In this document: one piece after another, positions 36,440 through 46,736 of the stretch
Numbering within the stretch: the stretch's first letter is position 1
How the letters are laid out: the number at the start of each line of letters is the position of its first letter
Source: Talpa occidentalis
Lineage: Eukaryota > Chordata > Mammalia > Eulipotyphla > Talpidae
Reading direction: 5' to 3'
Assembly (NCBI RefSeq): GCF_014898055.3
Contig: NW_023603184.1
Coordinates: 106,320,615-106,384,614, forward strand
DNA: 64,000 nucleotides
Position numbers and translations under genes: made by a program
Notes under the pieces: model-generated
Databases searched by the model: none
Told to the model about the DNA's origin: nothing
What the model saw: the letters and a program-made list of their open reading frames with translations, nothing else

Positions 36440-37430
36440 TACTGAATATTAAATCCATTCCCAGAGAAAATCCTTGTTACAGGAGACTTTTTCATTAGAC
36501 CTTAGCTGCTTAAAGCATTTAAAGACAAGTGAGAAACAGATTGTTTTGCTTTGTTAGTTTTTGGAGTTTGGGGGTTTGTTTTTGGCAGTGCTTAGCTATG
36601 TCATCATGCTTTCCCTATTGCCAGAAAGCATATTTATGATTCATCAGTCAACACCCAGTGTCAGATAATTAGCCATTAACATACTTCACCTGTACTGTGA
36701 TGAAACTGATATTACAACTTGCAAGAGATCCCCTTGAAGATGAAGCTGAAAGAAATTGTGGCCACATGTTGTTTCAAACCTGTATTCATTACACCTCCTG
36801 ACTGCATGTCATCCAAGAGAGGCCAAACAGATGTGTAAAAATAGCTGTTTAACAGGGAGGAAAATACTGTAAAATTGTTTATGGCAGGACAGTGGGTTCT
36901 TATAGGCAAAGTAAATTACAAATAGATTTCCCAATTACTTTTTAAAGCCTGGTATTTGATTCTTATATAACAGTCAAAAATCAATTTTGCATGGAATTTA
37001 TGTGAATGCCTCATTATTAATAAAACAGCGGTTGGCGGCTGCTACTTCCTCCCCACTAAAGCAGCACACAGTGGGGAAGTATTCACGTGCCAGGCTGAGC
37101 AATCCTTTATCTTTTTATCCTCTGCTTCAGCATCATATAAAAAGAAAAGGAGAAAAGAATTCCAAGCAAATTTCAGGCAGAGACTGCCAGCAGCCCTTAT
37201 CTCCCAGGAGCATGGTTGGCCCACTGAGAGCCTCAGTGGCGGGTGTTCGGTCAGTCCTGACACCCCACTCCCTTTTTGTATGGTACCCCAGAGGTGCTTC
37301 TTTTAATAAACTTCTAATCAAGCAAATAACTCCAGTTGCTGGAAAGGACACTGAACTCCATTTCTCACTCCAACCCCCACATATCCATCTCAGTGCAGGA
37401 GTTCACTGTCAACCACATGAACTTCCTTAA
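36440..37430. promoter_or_regulatory. Candidate conserved non-coding block
   Basis: A repeat-free stretch of about 1 kb. It holds homeodomain-type sites (GATAATTAGCCATTAAC near 36664), a MEF2-like GTAAAAATAGC (36836-36846) and an AT-rich patch CCTCATTATTAATAAAAC (37009-37026). Frames of 72-147 codons exist at 36987-37430 without known domains. Regulatory function is inference. Confidence 0.28.
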
Positions 37431-37911
37431 AATGGCCCCTGGCACAATTACCAATTTTTAAATGGAATCAGTTCCTGACTTGTTCCGAATTCAAACATTC
37501 AGATAATAAATACTCTAACAGGAGTATTTATCTCTGATTCACAAATAGAATTAAATCCTATTAACGCCCTTCAGTGATAGTTCCCTGCTCCCTTGTACTT
37601 GATTTTTGTACTTGATTCTTCGAACCATGAATGCTCCCTTCTGAATGAAAAGTTCAAAGTGCTGTAGCTCTGGTTTCTCTTGATAACCTTCCCTAACCAA
37701 ATAGGTGACTTTTAACAAGTATATCACTGACTTTCTTGACTCTTCAGCAGGACATAAGAGTTTTCAAATATGATCTGAAGTTTCTTACACATTCGAAATG
37801 ATTCAAAGATAGGCAATGAGGAAAAGATCATTTCAATGCTGTTACAAAAACAAATAAACAAAAATTGTATGTTTTGTCACCCAAGTAGAGGAATGTTCAT
37901 CTTCAGCAGTT
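37431..37911. other. Unassigned spacer
   Basis: No gene or clear repeat. Confidence 0.4.
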
Positions 37912-37927
37912 AAAACAAAGCTAACTG

Positions 37928-38202
37928 GGGACTCCCTAGTGGTGCAAGTGTTAAGACGCAACCTATGAAGCATTCTGCAGCCACTGCAGCATGAGTTTAA
38001 GTCCCAGCCAGCCAGGGAGCAACCCACATGGCGCAGCAGACCTCTCCTGTCTTGCCCACTGCTCCCCTCCGCAGTGTACTTTTTGGTCCATCTGCTTGTT
38101 CTGTTCCCCGCTCTGTCTCTGGTGAATCCTCTCGCCCTCCATACCTCTGGCCTGAACCCCAGTTCATGTATGCATAAATGAATGAATCCTTGGGGGAAAA
38201 AA
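37928..38202 (+). mobile_element. tRNA-derived SINE, old subfamily (copy 12)
   Basis: Head GGGACTCCCTAGTGGTGCAA with TTAAGACGCAACCTATGAAG. The B box is decayed (GTTTAAGTCCC). A 16-bp target duplication with one mismatch, AAAACAAAGCTAA-TG, lies at 37912-37927 and 38203-38218. Confidence 0.92.
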
Positions 38203-38266
38203 AAAACAAAGCTAATTGCTATTATTTCTTCCCTTGGGTCCACATTTCAGAGATACCAACAGAGAA

Positions 38267-38290
38267 AAAGGCAGGGATATCCCTGCCTTT
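38267..38290. repeat. Perfect 24-bp palindrome
   Basis: The half AAAGGCAGGGAT is followed directly by its exact reverse complement with no spacer. It lies 13 bp before the 4-bp target duplication of the LTR that starts at 38308. Confidence 0.95.
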
Positions 38291-38307
38291 GGGTGCTTGC
38301 ATATGTC

Positions 38308-39080
38308 TCACAGAGGACAGGAATAGAAAAAAACTGAAAAAGGAAGCACCACAAGACCAGAAACCTGGCTCACACAAGGAGGTGGGGGCAGAAGAGATTA
38401 GCATAACCATCAACACAGTTATGGAAACCAGGATCTTCAGGTGTAGGATGCCTAGATTAAAAAGCATAACATCTAGGCAGTTATCCAAGGGGGCATCCAA
38501 AGGTAAGGATATGGAGATTGAGCCCATTGTAGAATCTCCCAGTCCCTTTCAAATTCTACATAGTTATCCAAAATCAGAAACTAACCCGAAGGCTCACAAG
38601 GAGTGACCTCTCCCAAACAGAAGATCATATCAGTGCAGTCTCTGAACAGGCTGGGACAGCACTGCATCTGCCCACCTGTGACTATGCAGGTGCTTCCTTT
38701 CACCAACTCTCCTCTGCTGGGCAGCAGCCTCCCTGACTGCCCATGACCTGTGCCAAGCCGGGGCTTCTCTTCACTGACCTCCCTCAGCCGAGGCTGCTCT
38801 CCTCAAGGCCACCCGCCTGCAACCATGCAGGCCTCTCTCAGCAAACCTGTCCCTTAGGGGCAACTCTTCCTGCCTGCTTGTGTCTATGCAATTGTCCTTC
38901 ATTCTTCTGTCCTTTTCCCTAATAAACCTGTTCTTTAAATATAACTAATGTCTCTGTCTCGTGGAGAAACTCACCTGGAAAACTCGCTGCATATTGCTGA
39001 AACGGGAGTTCTGTTGAAATGTTTCTCAGAGTGAACCCAAGGACCCCGCACTCCAAACCCACAGACTCCAAAAACCACAA
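38308..39080 (+). mobile_element. Solo ERV LTR, family A (copy A1)
   Basis: About 773 bp, flanked by a 4-bp duplication TGTC (38304-38307 and 39081-39084), which fits a class I (gamma-like) ERV. It shares blocks with A2 and A3: AGACCAGAAACCTGGCTCAC, ACTATGCAGGTGCTTC, the polyadenylation signal in CCTAATAAACCTG, and GAGAAACTCACCTGG. The terminal TG and CA are mutated. No internal ERV sequence is attached. Confidence 0.8.
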
Positions 39081-39147
39081 TGTCTGCAGATACTAGTTTC
39101 TCCTGGTTTTGAATCTCTGCTCAATAAAGGTTTATACCCAGCAAATC

Positions 39148-39748
39148 TGTTACAGGGCAGGGAGAGGGGCACTCCAGACCCCCCAAACCTGCCTGCTCTA
39201 AATAGGTTCTACCATCTGCCGCACCAACACAAAACATGTGACTTTAATGGGAAGGAACTTTAACACAATTAGGAAACAATACAGGAAAGGCAAAAAATAT
39301 AGTTTCTAAATCAAGCACCCAAAGTTACCCGTCCCCTCGTGGGTAAAAGTCCATCCAAATGGGATTGGCCCAGAGCAAGGCCCCAAAGCCTGCCACAAGT
39401 TTAAAGCATCTTCCAGTGGGAGTCACAGAAAAGGATAAGAAACCACCAGAAAAATCTGGAGGGAAAACAGCAAAATCAAAATAAAGACAAATACCGCTGT
39501 TGTCACCTCCCCACGGGTCTCTCACCCACATCTATGTCACCCAGTCCACGACCAAAAGGCAAGCGCAGATTCTTCATGTGTCTCTCGGCTCCACGTGCCT
39601 CCTTCAGGTCTCCTTATGGCTCTCCATCCTGCTTCCTTCCTTCTCAGTCTCCTCTGCAGCTTCTTCTCTCTCTGCTCAGCTCCACCCTTCTTTTGGGTGG
39701 GGTAGGAAACCTGGAACCTCCCCCTTTCCTGGGGACCACCCTGTTACA
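39148..39748 (-). mobile_element. ERV LTR, family B, reversed (copy B1)
   Basis: About 601 bp, from TGTTACAGGG to the end CCCTGTTACA (read in plus). It matches B3 in subfamily details. On its right, on the reverse strand, is a polypurine tract (reversed CCCCCCTTTT at 39751-39760) separated from the LTR by the dinucleotide AT. It is therefore a 3' LTR reading leftward. The reversed polyadenylation signal is in the ACTTTAATGGGAAGG block. Confidence 0.85.
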
Positions 39749-42359
39749 ATCCCCCCTTTTAATTTTTATTCCACCATATCTATGGTGGCACAGATCTACA
39801 TGATTTAGGACAGAGCCATCCTTGGTTAGTCAGCCCCACGGGGAAATTGGTCTTCCCTAGGGCACTGGCTACTATAAGCACAAATGTGATTTTTGGTTTC
39901 TCTAGTGTGTTTGTTTCATATGTAGATTGGCTGCTGAAAAACTGGCTTGTGCTTTGTGAAGATTCTGTGTGTCTGTGCGTAGTTTGTAGTGACTTATTAA
40001 GAGATTTGATTTTGTGGAAATTGTTCTGTGCAACAGTATGTTGGACCATGTGGTCAGATCAAAGATGGTGTCTGAGGCCACTTGGCAGGCTCTTATAAAA
40101 CTCAGAGGTTCTTGTTGCTAGGACTTTGGACCTTTTGCTTTTTCTTTCTTTCTGTGATCTCTGCTGTCTCATTAGCATTTCTAAAGGCAAAAATGATTCT
40201 TCAGTGATACGTTGCTTTGACTTCTACTTCCTGACCACTGCCTGAGGGGTTTTGCAAGCCAACTGTGGAGCAGTGGTGTTTAAATTAGCAAATGTATGCC
40301 TGGGTGTTAAGGAAAGAGTAGTCTTAAGCAGTAACTGGTAATTGCTGGTAGCCTTGATGGATTCTTAGAGATAATTTGAATTTTTGCAGTCTGGATCAAA
40401 AAAGTTAAAAAGATTTTGTCTGGATCTGAAAGGATTTGCTGCTGTGAATTTTGTCTACACAATTTGTTTTGGGCACATTTGCCATTTGAATCCCGAATTT
40501 AATTGCTGGTGTAAGACAAGATTCTAAGTTTCTGCTTCCTACTGATGAAGGTCTGTTGTGGAAAGCACTATTTATGGTGCATCATTTAACTGTACCAGGT
40601 TTTCATACCTGTGTTGTTGCTGTCCCCCCCCCCTAGTGTGGGGGAGGTGTAATCTGTGCTTTGATGTTGAACCTGCTCTTTCAGCTTCTGTCCCAGAGTC
40701 GCTAACAGAAGTAAGGAGATGATTCCTTTTAATTGAAAGTTAATTGCTGATATTTTAATTTTGCTTTTTCAGGTTCTGTTCTAGGAAGCCCAAGGATTGC
40801 CTGCTTGGTGGCTAACAAGAGATGACTCCTTTTGCTTAAAAGTTAGCTTTTTATTTTTCTCTTTCAGCTGCTGTACAGGATACCCCAGGATTGGCTTCCA
40901 ATGAAAAAGCTTAAACACTGAAAATCCTAAAGTGATAAACAAGGTCATGTAACTCTTGTAATTAATAAAACTATTTCTTCCTATTTCCAAAGTTTTATGT
41001 TTGTAGGATGACAACTGGAACCTGTGATTTCTGCCAGCAACACTCCACATTTTTTTGGACTTTGAGATTTTTTTCTGAGCCTATGGAGTAAAATGGCAGT
41101 TACATGAGATATTCCACGTGTCATAACTAAAAAAAACTGTCTGTCTATACGTTGTATGCCTGTATGTCCTTGTGTCTAACTGTCTTGACCTCTAGAGGTT
41201 GAAAAATTGATATACATGGTGCCTATAGACATTGGGAAAAAAAAGAGTCTCCAGTTACCAAAAAAACCCTAAAGGTTATGGTTTGATTGTGAACATTGTA
41301 CTACTGAACTAAGCCGGTGCCTTCATAGAGATTGAATATTGATGTTGCTGTTGTTTTCTGATGTTTATGGCAAAGCTTCCCAGAAATCTAAATTCAAGTA
41401 AAAATTTTTGCAGCCTGTCATTTTGATGCAAGGAAATTTTGTGGAACCTCAGTAGAGCTCCTGAGACACTCCACAAATTTCTCCCTTTCCTCCTGGGAAA
41501 GGCATTAGATGAATTTGTCCTATTTGGTTTACCCAGTAAAGTAAAATTAGAAGGGAAGCATTGTCACTTGGAAAAATGGTAAAACTTTGGCATGTACAGA
41601 TATGTTAACATTGTTTTTTCTAAAACGTGTCTCTCAGTACCTGATATGTAGGTAAATTGTCAGTGGTGATTGTTGCCTTGTAATATTGTATACTTTAATT
41701 GTTTGATATCTACAGAAATGGTTTCTGTAAAAAATAGGGGGGAAAGCCCTCAACAGATTCAATTGATGGAACTTTTGATGGGTTAAAAATTTTTACTACA
41801 AAGGACTGAATAGACTGTTGGATTTCTACTAAGTTTTGACATAATACTGGAAATTTTGTTGCATTTTGTTCTGATTCAAAAAAGTTTTCTTCTTTTGACT
41901 GACCAGGACCTGCAACAATGTTATTTTTTTTTCTTTTTTCAGCAGAGCTAACTTGTGTTTGTGTTCTCTTTCCCCTTGATACCAACACAGCATGAAAATA
42001 GTGGTAGTAATTTTTACTACTCATGTCAGTGTCTATTTTTGCATAACTTCCATAGGGATTTTGTCTGCCTAAAACATAAGCAATTGGAGATGAGTTTCAT
42101 AGTGTGGCTTTGAATGGAGTTCTTCCAGGAAGTTGAAATAGAGCCATTCCAAGAAGAGGAGAGCTCTGCTTTGTTTGTAGGGTTCCAGAGACCTCCAAAG
42201 AAGGTGAGGAAGCTTGCCTCCATTGGCAGGACTGGACAACCTGGCAAACGAAAAAGCCCTGGTACCCTAGAGAAGAGGAAGCCCAGGTGGAGTCTGAGGA
42301 GACCAACTTTGTTCTTGAAGCCTGCATGGACCCGATGGCAAGAGTTCGCTCTGATCCTC
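39749..42359. mobile_element. ERV internal remnant flanked by inverted LTRs (part 1)
   Basis: DNA lying between B1 and the solo LTR B2. The first about 42 bp (39749-39790, holding the polypurine tract) match the reverse complement of 43353-43396 beside B3. Beyond that the two sides do not match. Reverse-strand frames of 73-104 codons occur (39780-40049, 41710-42024, 42026-42247), but I recognise no gag, pol or env motif. A three-copy degenerate repeat lies at 40675-40950. It could include non-ERV DNA. Confidence 0.45.
40675..40950. repeat. Degenerate ~92-bp tandem repeat (3 copies)
   Basis: Starts near 40675, 40763 and 40857, each with a pyrimidine run and TTTCAG followed by a CTGCTG/TTCTGT-like block. 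The first two also share GCTAACA, AAG-AGATGA-TCCTTTT and a following AAAGTTA block. The third copy is partial. Confidence 0.55.
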
Positions 42360-42363
42360 TATG

Positions 42364-42954
42364 TGTAACAGGGTGGTCCCCAGGAAAGGGGGAAGTTCCA
42401 GGTTCCCTGCCCCACCCAAGGGAGGGTGGAGCTGAGCAGGAAGAGAAGAAGCTGCAGAGGAGACTGAGGAAGGAAGCAGGATGGAGCCAGGAGACCTGGA
42501 GGAGGCTCATGGAGCCTAGAGACACGTGAAGAAACTGTGCTTGTCTTTGGGTTGTGGACTGGGTGACACAGACGTGGGTGAGACCCATGGGGAGGTGACC
42601 ATGGCAGCTTTTATCTTGATGTTGATTTTGCTCTTTTCCTTCCGGGCTTGTCTGGTTGTTTGTGACCCTTTTCTGTGGGTCCCCACTGGAAGATGCTTTA
42701 GACTTGTGGCAGGCTTTGGGGCCTTGTTCTGGGCCAATCCCATTTGGATGGAGTTTTACCCACGAGGGGACGGGTAACTTTGGGTGCTTCATTTAGAAAC
42801 TAGACTCTTTGCCTTACCTGTATTGTTTCCTAGTTTTATTAAAGTTCCTTCCCATTAAAGTCTCACGTTTTGTGTTGATGCGGCGGATGGCAGAACCCAT
42901 TTAGAATAGGCAGGTTTGCGGGGTTTGGGCTGCCCCTCTCCCTGTCCTATAACA
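42364..42954 (+). mobile_element. Solo ERV LTR, family B (copy B2)
   Basis: About 591 bp, with ends TGTAACAGGG and CCTATAACA. A perfect 4-bp duplication TATG lies at 42360-42363 and 42955-42958. It is very close to B4 (shared GATGCGGCGGATGGCAGAAC and CCTGTCCTATAACA), so these two form one subfamily. The polyadenylation signal is in CCCATTAAAGTCTCA. It inserted into the ERV internal DNA and is therefore younger than it. A 231-codon reverse frame across its left edge is a chance frame. Confidence 0.9.
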
Positions 42955-42958
42955 TATG

Positions 42959-43396
42959 GAGTATTCCAACAAAGCCAGCTAAAATTGCTGTTTAGTTATT
43001 CTGCCTTGTGATTTTATGCAAAAATAGGTAAGATGGTTTAAAAGTAGATTGAGTTTGTAAACTTTTGCTATGCTGTTAAAACAATTTGGGATCAAGGTTG
43101 AGAGAACTTGTTTTTACATAAGTTGAACCAATTTTAAGATTTTTTTTCCTGTGATTTTGATATATTTGCTGTCTTGTTTCAGCTAATGCCTCCAGATTTT
43201 TTTTCTTTTGTCTTAGATAATGGACTATTTTCCAGTAATAAAAAACTGTCATACTGGACATTCATGGACAATGCTGCTGCTAATTACAGCTTCTCTTACA
43301 TACATTGTAACCCTGAAAAAAAGACTGTCTCTTAAGATGACACCCTGAGATCTGAGCCACCATAGATATGGTGGAATAAAAATTAAAAGAGGGGAT
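42959..43396 (+). mobile_element. ERV internal remnant ending in polypurine tract (part 2)
   Basis: The sequence directly before LTR B3. It ends with the AAAATTAAAAGAGGGGAT polypurine tract (about 43379-43396), which primes plus-strand DNA in retroviruses. The 44 bp next to the LTR match the reverse complement of the DNA beside B1. No env frame is recognisable. Before B2 inserted, this continued directly from part 1. Confidence 0.55.
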
Positions 43397-44000
43397 TGTA
43401 GCAGGGTGGTCCCCAGGAAAGGGGGAGGTTCCAGGTTTCCTGCCCCACCCAAAAGAAGGGTGGAGCTGAGCAGAGAGAGAAGAAGCTGCAGAGGAGACTG
43501 AGAAGGAAGGAAGCAGGATGCAGAGCCATAAGGAAACCTGACGGAGGCACGTGGAGCCAAGAGACACATGAAGAATCTGTGCTTGCCTTTTGGTCGTGGA
43601 CTGGGTGACACAGATGTGGGTGAGAGACCCGTGGGGAGGTGACAATAGCGGTATTTGTCTTGATTTTAATTTTGCTCTTTTCCTTCCAGACTTGTCTGGT
43701 GGTTTCTAATCCTTTTCTGTGGGTCCCCACTGGAAGATGCTTTAGACTTATGGCAGGCTTTGGGGTCCTGCTCTGGGCCAATCCTTCTTGGGTGGAATTT
43801 TACCCACAAGGGGATGGGTAACTTTCAGTGCTTGATTTAGAAACTGTATTCTTTGCCTTTTCTGTATTGTTTCCTAATTGTATTGAAGTTCCTTCCCATT
43901 AAAGTCTCATGTGTTTTGTGTTGATGCAGCAGATGGTAGAACCTATTTAGAGCAGGCAGTTTTGCGGGGTCTGGGGTGTCCCTCTCCCTGCCCTGTAACA
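43397..44000 (+). mobile_element. ERV 3' LTR, family B (copy B3)
   Basis: About 604 bp, starting TGTAGCAGGG (one change) and ending CCCTGTAACA. It is preceded by the dinucleotide AT and a polypurine tract, as expected for a 3' LTR reading rightward. It shares subfamily features with B1 (GAGCAGAGAGAGAAGAAG and a 3' end in CCCTGCCCTGTAACA) and opposes it in orientation. The right flank is ATTC. Confidence 0.88.
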
Positions 44001-45336
44001 ATTCTAGGCAAGCCACACTCGCCCCCTGCACTTCCAACAACTAACTAGTTGCGGTATTAACAGTCAGTCATTAAGCCAACTCAAAAAGCTGGATTGGAAT
44101 ATAGCTTAGAAATTCTTTTTGAAAGAAAGATATACATCAGATTTAAATTAACTAAGAAAGATATACATCAGATTTAAATTAAGCAAGGAACTAACTTAAG
44201 GATAACAGTCTAAAGTAAGTAAGTTCTAAACACAGGTTTATTATTAAGACTGGATTTGATACATTATTGAGAAATAAATAGCCCACATATTATCAATTGT
44301 GATGTTTAAAAAAAGATTATTTTTCCTTTTATCTTCCTCTAATTTTTCACACAGTCTGATTTAATATGTTTTCATTGCATATTGTAGAGTTGAGCCAACT
44401 GAAATCAGAAAAGTCAATATTCTCAAAAAGTCAATATTCTTTGGGGAGCAAAAGGGAAGGATATGTTTTTTTCCTAAGTCAAATTCACATTTAGGATTTA
44501 TTGTGCTACACTGCAAATAAATTCAAAGGAAAGCTTGTTCACTATTACTCTGGTCAAATGCATGACCACATCCAACCTTTGCCCTGTGACTTTGAAGTTC
44601 CTCTCACTGATGAAGCAAATCTGTTTCCTCATACCTTAAAGTTTGTCTTGGTCACATGATTTGTTCTCGCCAATAGAATGAGCTAGAACTGACAGGTGTA
44701 CCCAGACCAAGTCGAGGCCTCAGGAAGCCTTTCGTGCTACTGCTTATCCTCTTCTCATTGCTGTGACATGCTCACGCTCACACTGGTGTTGGTTTCAGGA
44801 GAAGGTTGAGAGACATGTGGGGCAAAGCAAGTCACCCCAAGTGAGACCACACTAGATGAATGAGCCCTCAGGAGGCCATTGAAAAGTGCATTTATTAGGG
44901 ATCAAAGCATTGAAATTCAGGGTACACAGATTTAGGTAGAAATTAAAATTGCTCCTAGGAGAGACAACAGTAAGGAAAAGAAAAGAGAAAGATGGATAAG
45001 TGGTTCAAGAAAAGAGTTAGTGGTAACAAGCTTAAGCTATTCTTGGTTACAAAGTTGGTGACTAACTTGATTCTCTGGCAAGAAGGCCACATCCTTAGTT
45101 CTGTGATGAGCATCTTCCTTCTCCTGGGTCATCAAACAACAGTTCATCAAATGATAGCCATTTGGCCTGTACAAAAGGCTTGGGCCCAATTCAAACAACA
45201 CAGTAAACAATTGTTTCTACTATGGCATCTCCAACCCCATTTAAAGATGGTAACACATAGGTCAGCTTTTCACAATTCAGTCTGCAGTCAGCCCTGGCCT
45301 GAGAATACACATTTCTCACAAGTTCTTAGGTAGTAC
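44001..45336. other. Gene-free stretch with small duplications
   Basis: No gene. It holds a 31-bp-period tandem duplication (44123-44182) and a smaller one of AAAAGTCAATATTCT (near 44416-44450). The part at 44560-44790 may be a very old repeat (GTCACATGATTTG…GCCAATAGAATGAGC). Confidence 0.45.
44123..44182. repeat. Tandem duplication, 31-bp period
   Basis: A block starting AAGAAAGATATACATCAGAT repeats exactly over at least 29 bp (44123-44151 and 44154-44182). Confidence 0.93.
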
Positions 45337-45855
45337 TGACAGAGGGTAAGAGTAGAAAACTTGGAAAAGAGGCACTATAAGACCAGAAACCTGGTTCAAG
45401 CAATGCTGGGAACTGGAGGTGGGGATAGAAGTGATTTACACAGTTGCTAAACCAGCTATAGAAATGAAAAACCCTTCAGTGCCAGCTTCTAGAGCAAGTA
45501 TCTGACTGCCATAGAGAGTATCTTGAGGCACAAACCAAAGGAGAGAAAATATGGAGTTCGAGGACCATTAGAGAATCTCTGATCCTTTTCAAATTCTGCA
45601 TGGTCATTCAAAATTAACAAAAGTTGACAATTCCACAAGGAATGAGCCCCTCCCAAAGAGAAGAAGACTATATCAGTGTGATTTCTGCACTGGGAGGGGG
45701 CAGCTGCCCACCTGTGCCTAAGCAGGTGCTCCTCACCGCCAACTTTCTCCCTTGCAGGGCAGCAGCCCTCCGGCCCACCCGGGACCTGTGGCCAAGCCTG
45801 TGCTTCTCTTCACTGACATCCTTTTGCAAAGCAGTGGAGGCAATTCTCCTCCCAG
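45337..45855 (+). mobile_element. ERV LTR, family A, left part (copy A2)
   Basis: Starts TGACAGAGGG and follows A1 and A3 (AGACCAGAAACCTGGTTCA, CCTCCCAAAGAGAAGAAG). It is more diverged than A1 and A3. It is cut at 45855 by the solo LTR B4 and resumes at 46445. Confidence 0.8.
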
Positions 45856-46444
45856 TGTAACAGGGTGGTGCCCAGGAAAGGGGGAGTTTCCCTGCCCCAC
45901 CCAAGGGAGGGTGGAGCTGAGCAGGAAGAGGAGAAGCTGCAGAAGAGACTGAGGAAGGAAGCAGCATGGAGCCAGAAGGAGACCTGGAGGAGGCGCATGG
46001 AGCCTAGAGACACGTGAAGAAACTGCGCTTGTCTTTTGGTCATGGACTGGGTGACACAGATGTGGGTGAGACCCGTGGGGAGGTGACAATGGCAGCTTTT
46101 CTCTTGATGTTGATTTTGCTCTTTTCCTTCTGGGCTTGTCTGGTTGTTTGTGACCCTTTTCTGTGGGTCCCCACTGGAAGATGCTTTAGACTTGTGGCAG
46201 GCTTTGGGGCCTTGTTCTGGGCCGATCCCATATGGATGGACTTTTACCCACGAGGGGACGGGTAACTTTGGGTGCTTCATTTAGAAACTAGACTCTTTGC
46301 CTTACCTGTATTGTTTCCTAGTTTTATTAAAGTTCCTTCCCATTAAAGTCTCATATGTTTTGTGTTGATGCGGCGGATGGCAGAACCCATTTAGAATAGG
46401 CAGGTCTGCGGGGTTTGGGCTGCCCCTCTCCCTGTCCTATAACA
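45856..46444 (+). mobile_element. Solo ERV LTR, family B, nested in A2 (copy B4)
   Basis: About 589 bp, TGTAACAGGG to CCTATAACA, with a perfect 4-bp duplication CCAG at 45852-45855 and 46445-46448. Removing it and one CCAG joins the two halves of A2 in register with A1 and A3. It is a close relative of B2. Frames of up to 156 codons across it are chance frames in LTR DNA. Confidence 0.93.
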
Positions 46445-46717
46445 CCAGGGCTGCTCGCCTGTGACCATGCAGGCCTCTCTTTTAGCAAACTTGTCCCTTT
46501 CGGGGCAGCCCTTTCTGCCCACTTGTGTCTATGCAAGTGTCCTTTATTCATCTCTCCCTTTTATAATAAATCTGCCCTTCTGGATATAAGTAACTCCTCA
46601 GTCTCGTAGAGAAACTCACCTGGGAAACTCGCTGGTGCTGCTGAAAGGGGAGCTCTGCTGAAACTTCCCAGAGTGAACCCAAGACCCCATTCTCTGAACC
46701 CAACATCTCCAAAACTA
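46445..46717 (+). mobile_element. ERV LTR, family A, right part (copy A2)
   Basis: Continues A2: GACCATGCAGGCCTCTCTT, the polyadenylation signal AATAAA in TATAATAAATCTG, GAGAAACTCACCTGGGAAAC and CCAGAGTGAACCC. It ends near CTCCAAAACTA, followed by a probable primer binding site, so this was a 5' LTR. Confidence 0.8.
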
Positions 46718-46736
46718 TTGGGGCTGGCTCCTGGAC
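46718..46736 (+). promoter_or_regulatory. Probable ERV primer binding site (tRNA-Pro type)
   Basis: Directly after the A2 LTR, TTGGGGCTGGCTCCTGGAC resembles the proline-tRNA primer site TGGGGGCTCGTCCGGGAT, with a few changes and one extra base. Its position next to an LTR end is what supports it. Internal ERV sequence after it is not recognisable beyond perhaps 150 bp. Confidence 0.45.

Noticed and set aside
42097..42792. 231-codon reverse-strand open frame
   Set aside because: It crosses the border between solo LTR B2 and older DNA, so it only arose through the insertion. It has no recognisable domain.
43250..43350. Possible env transmembrane end before LTR B3
   Set aside because: A short hydrophobic frame exists, but it is too short and unsupported by any other env feature, so I do not assign it.
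45810..46280. 156-codon reverse-strand frame, repeated in similar form at 43.4 and 42.5 kb
   Set aside because: All copies lie in family B LTRs. The similarity reflects the repeat, not a conserved protein.
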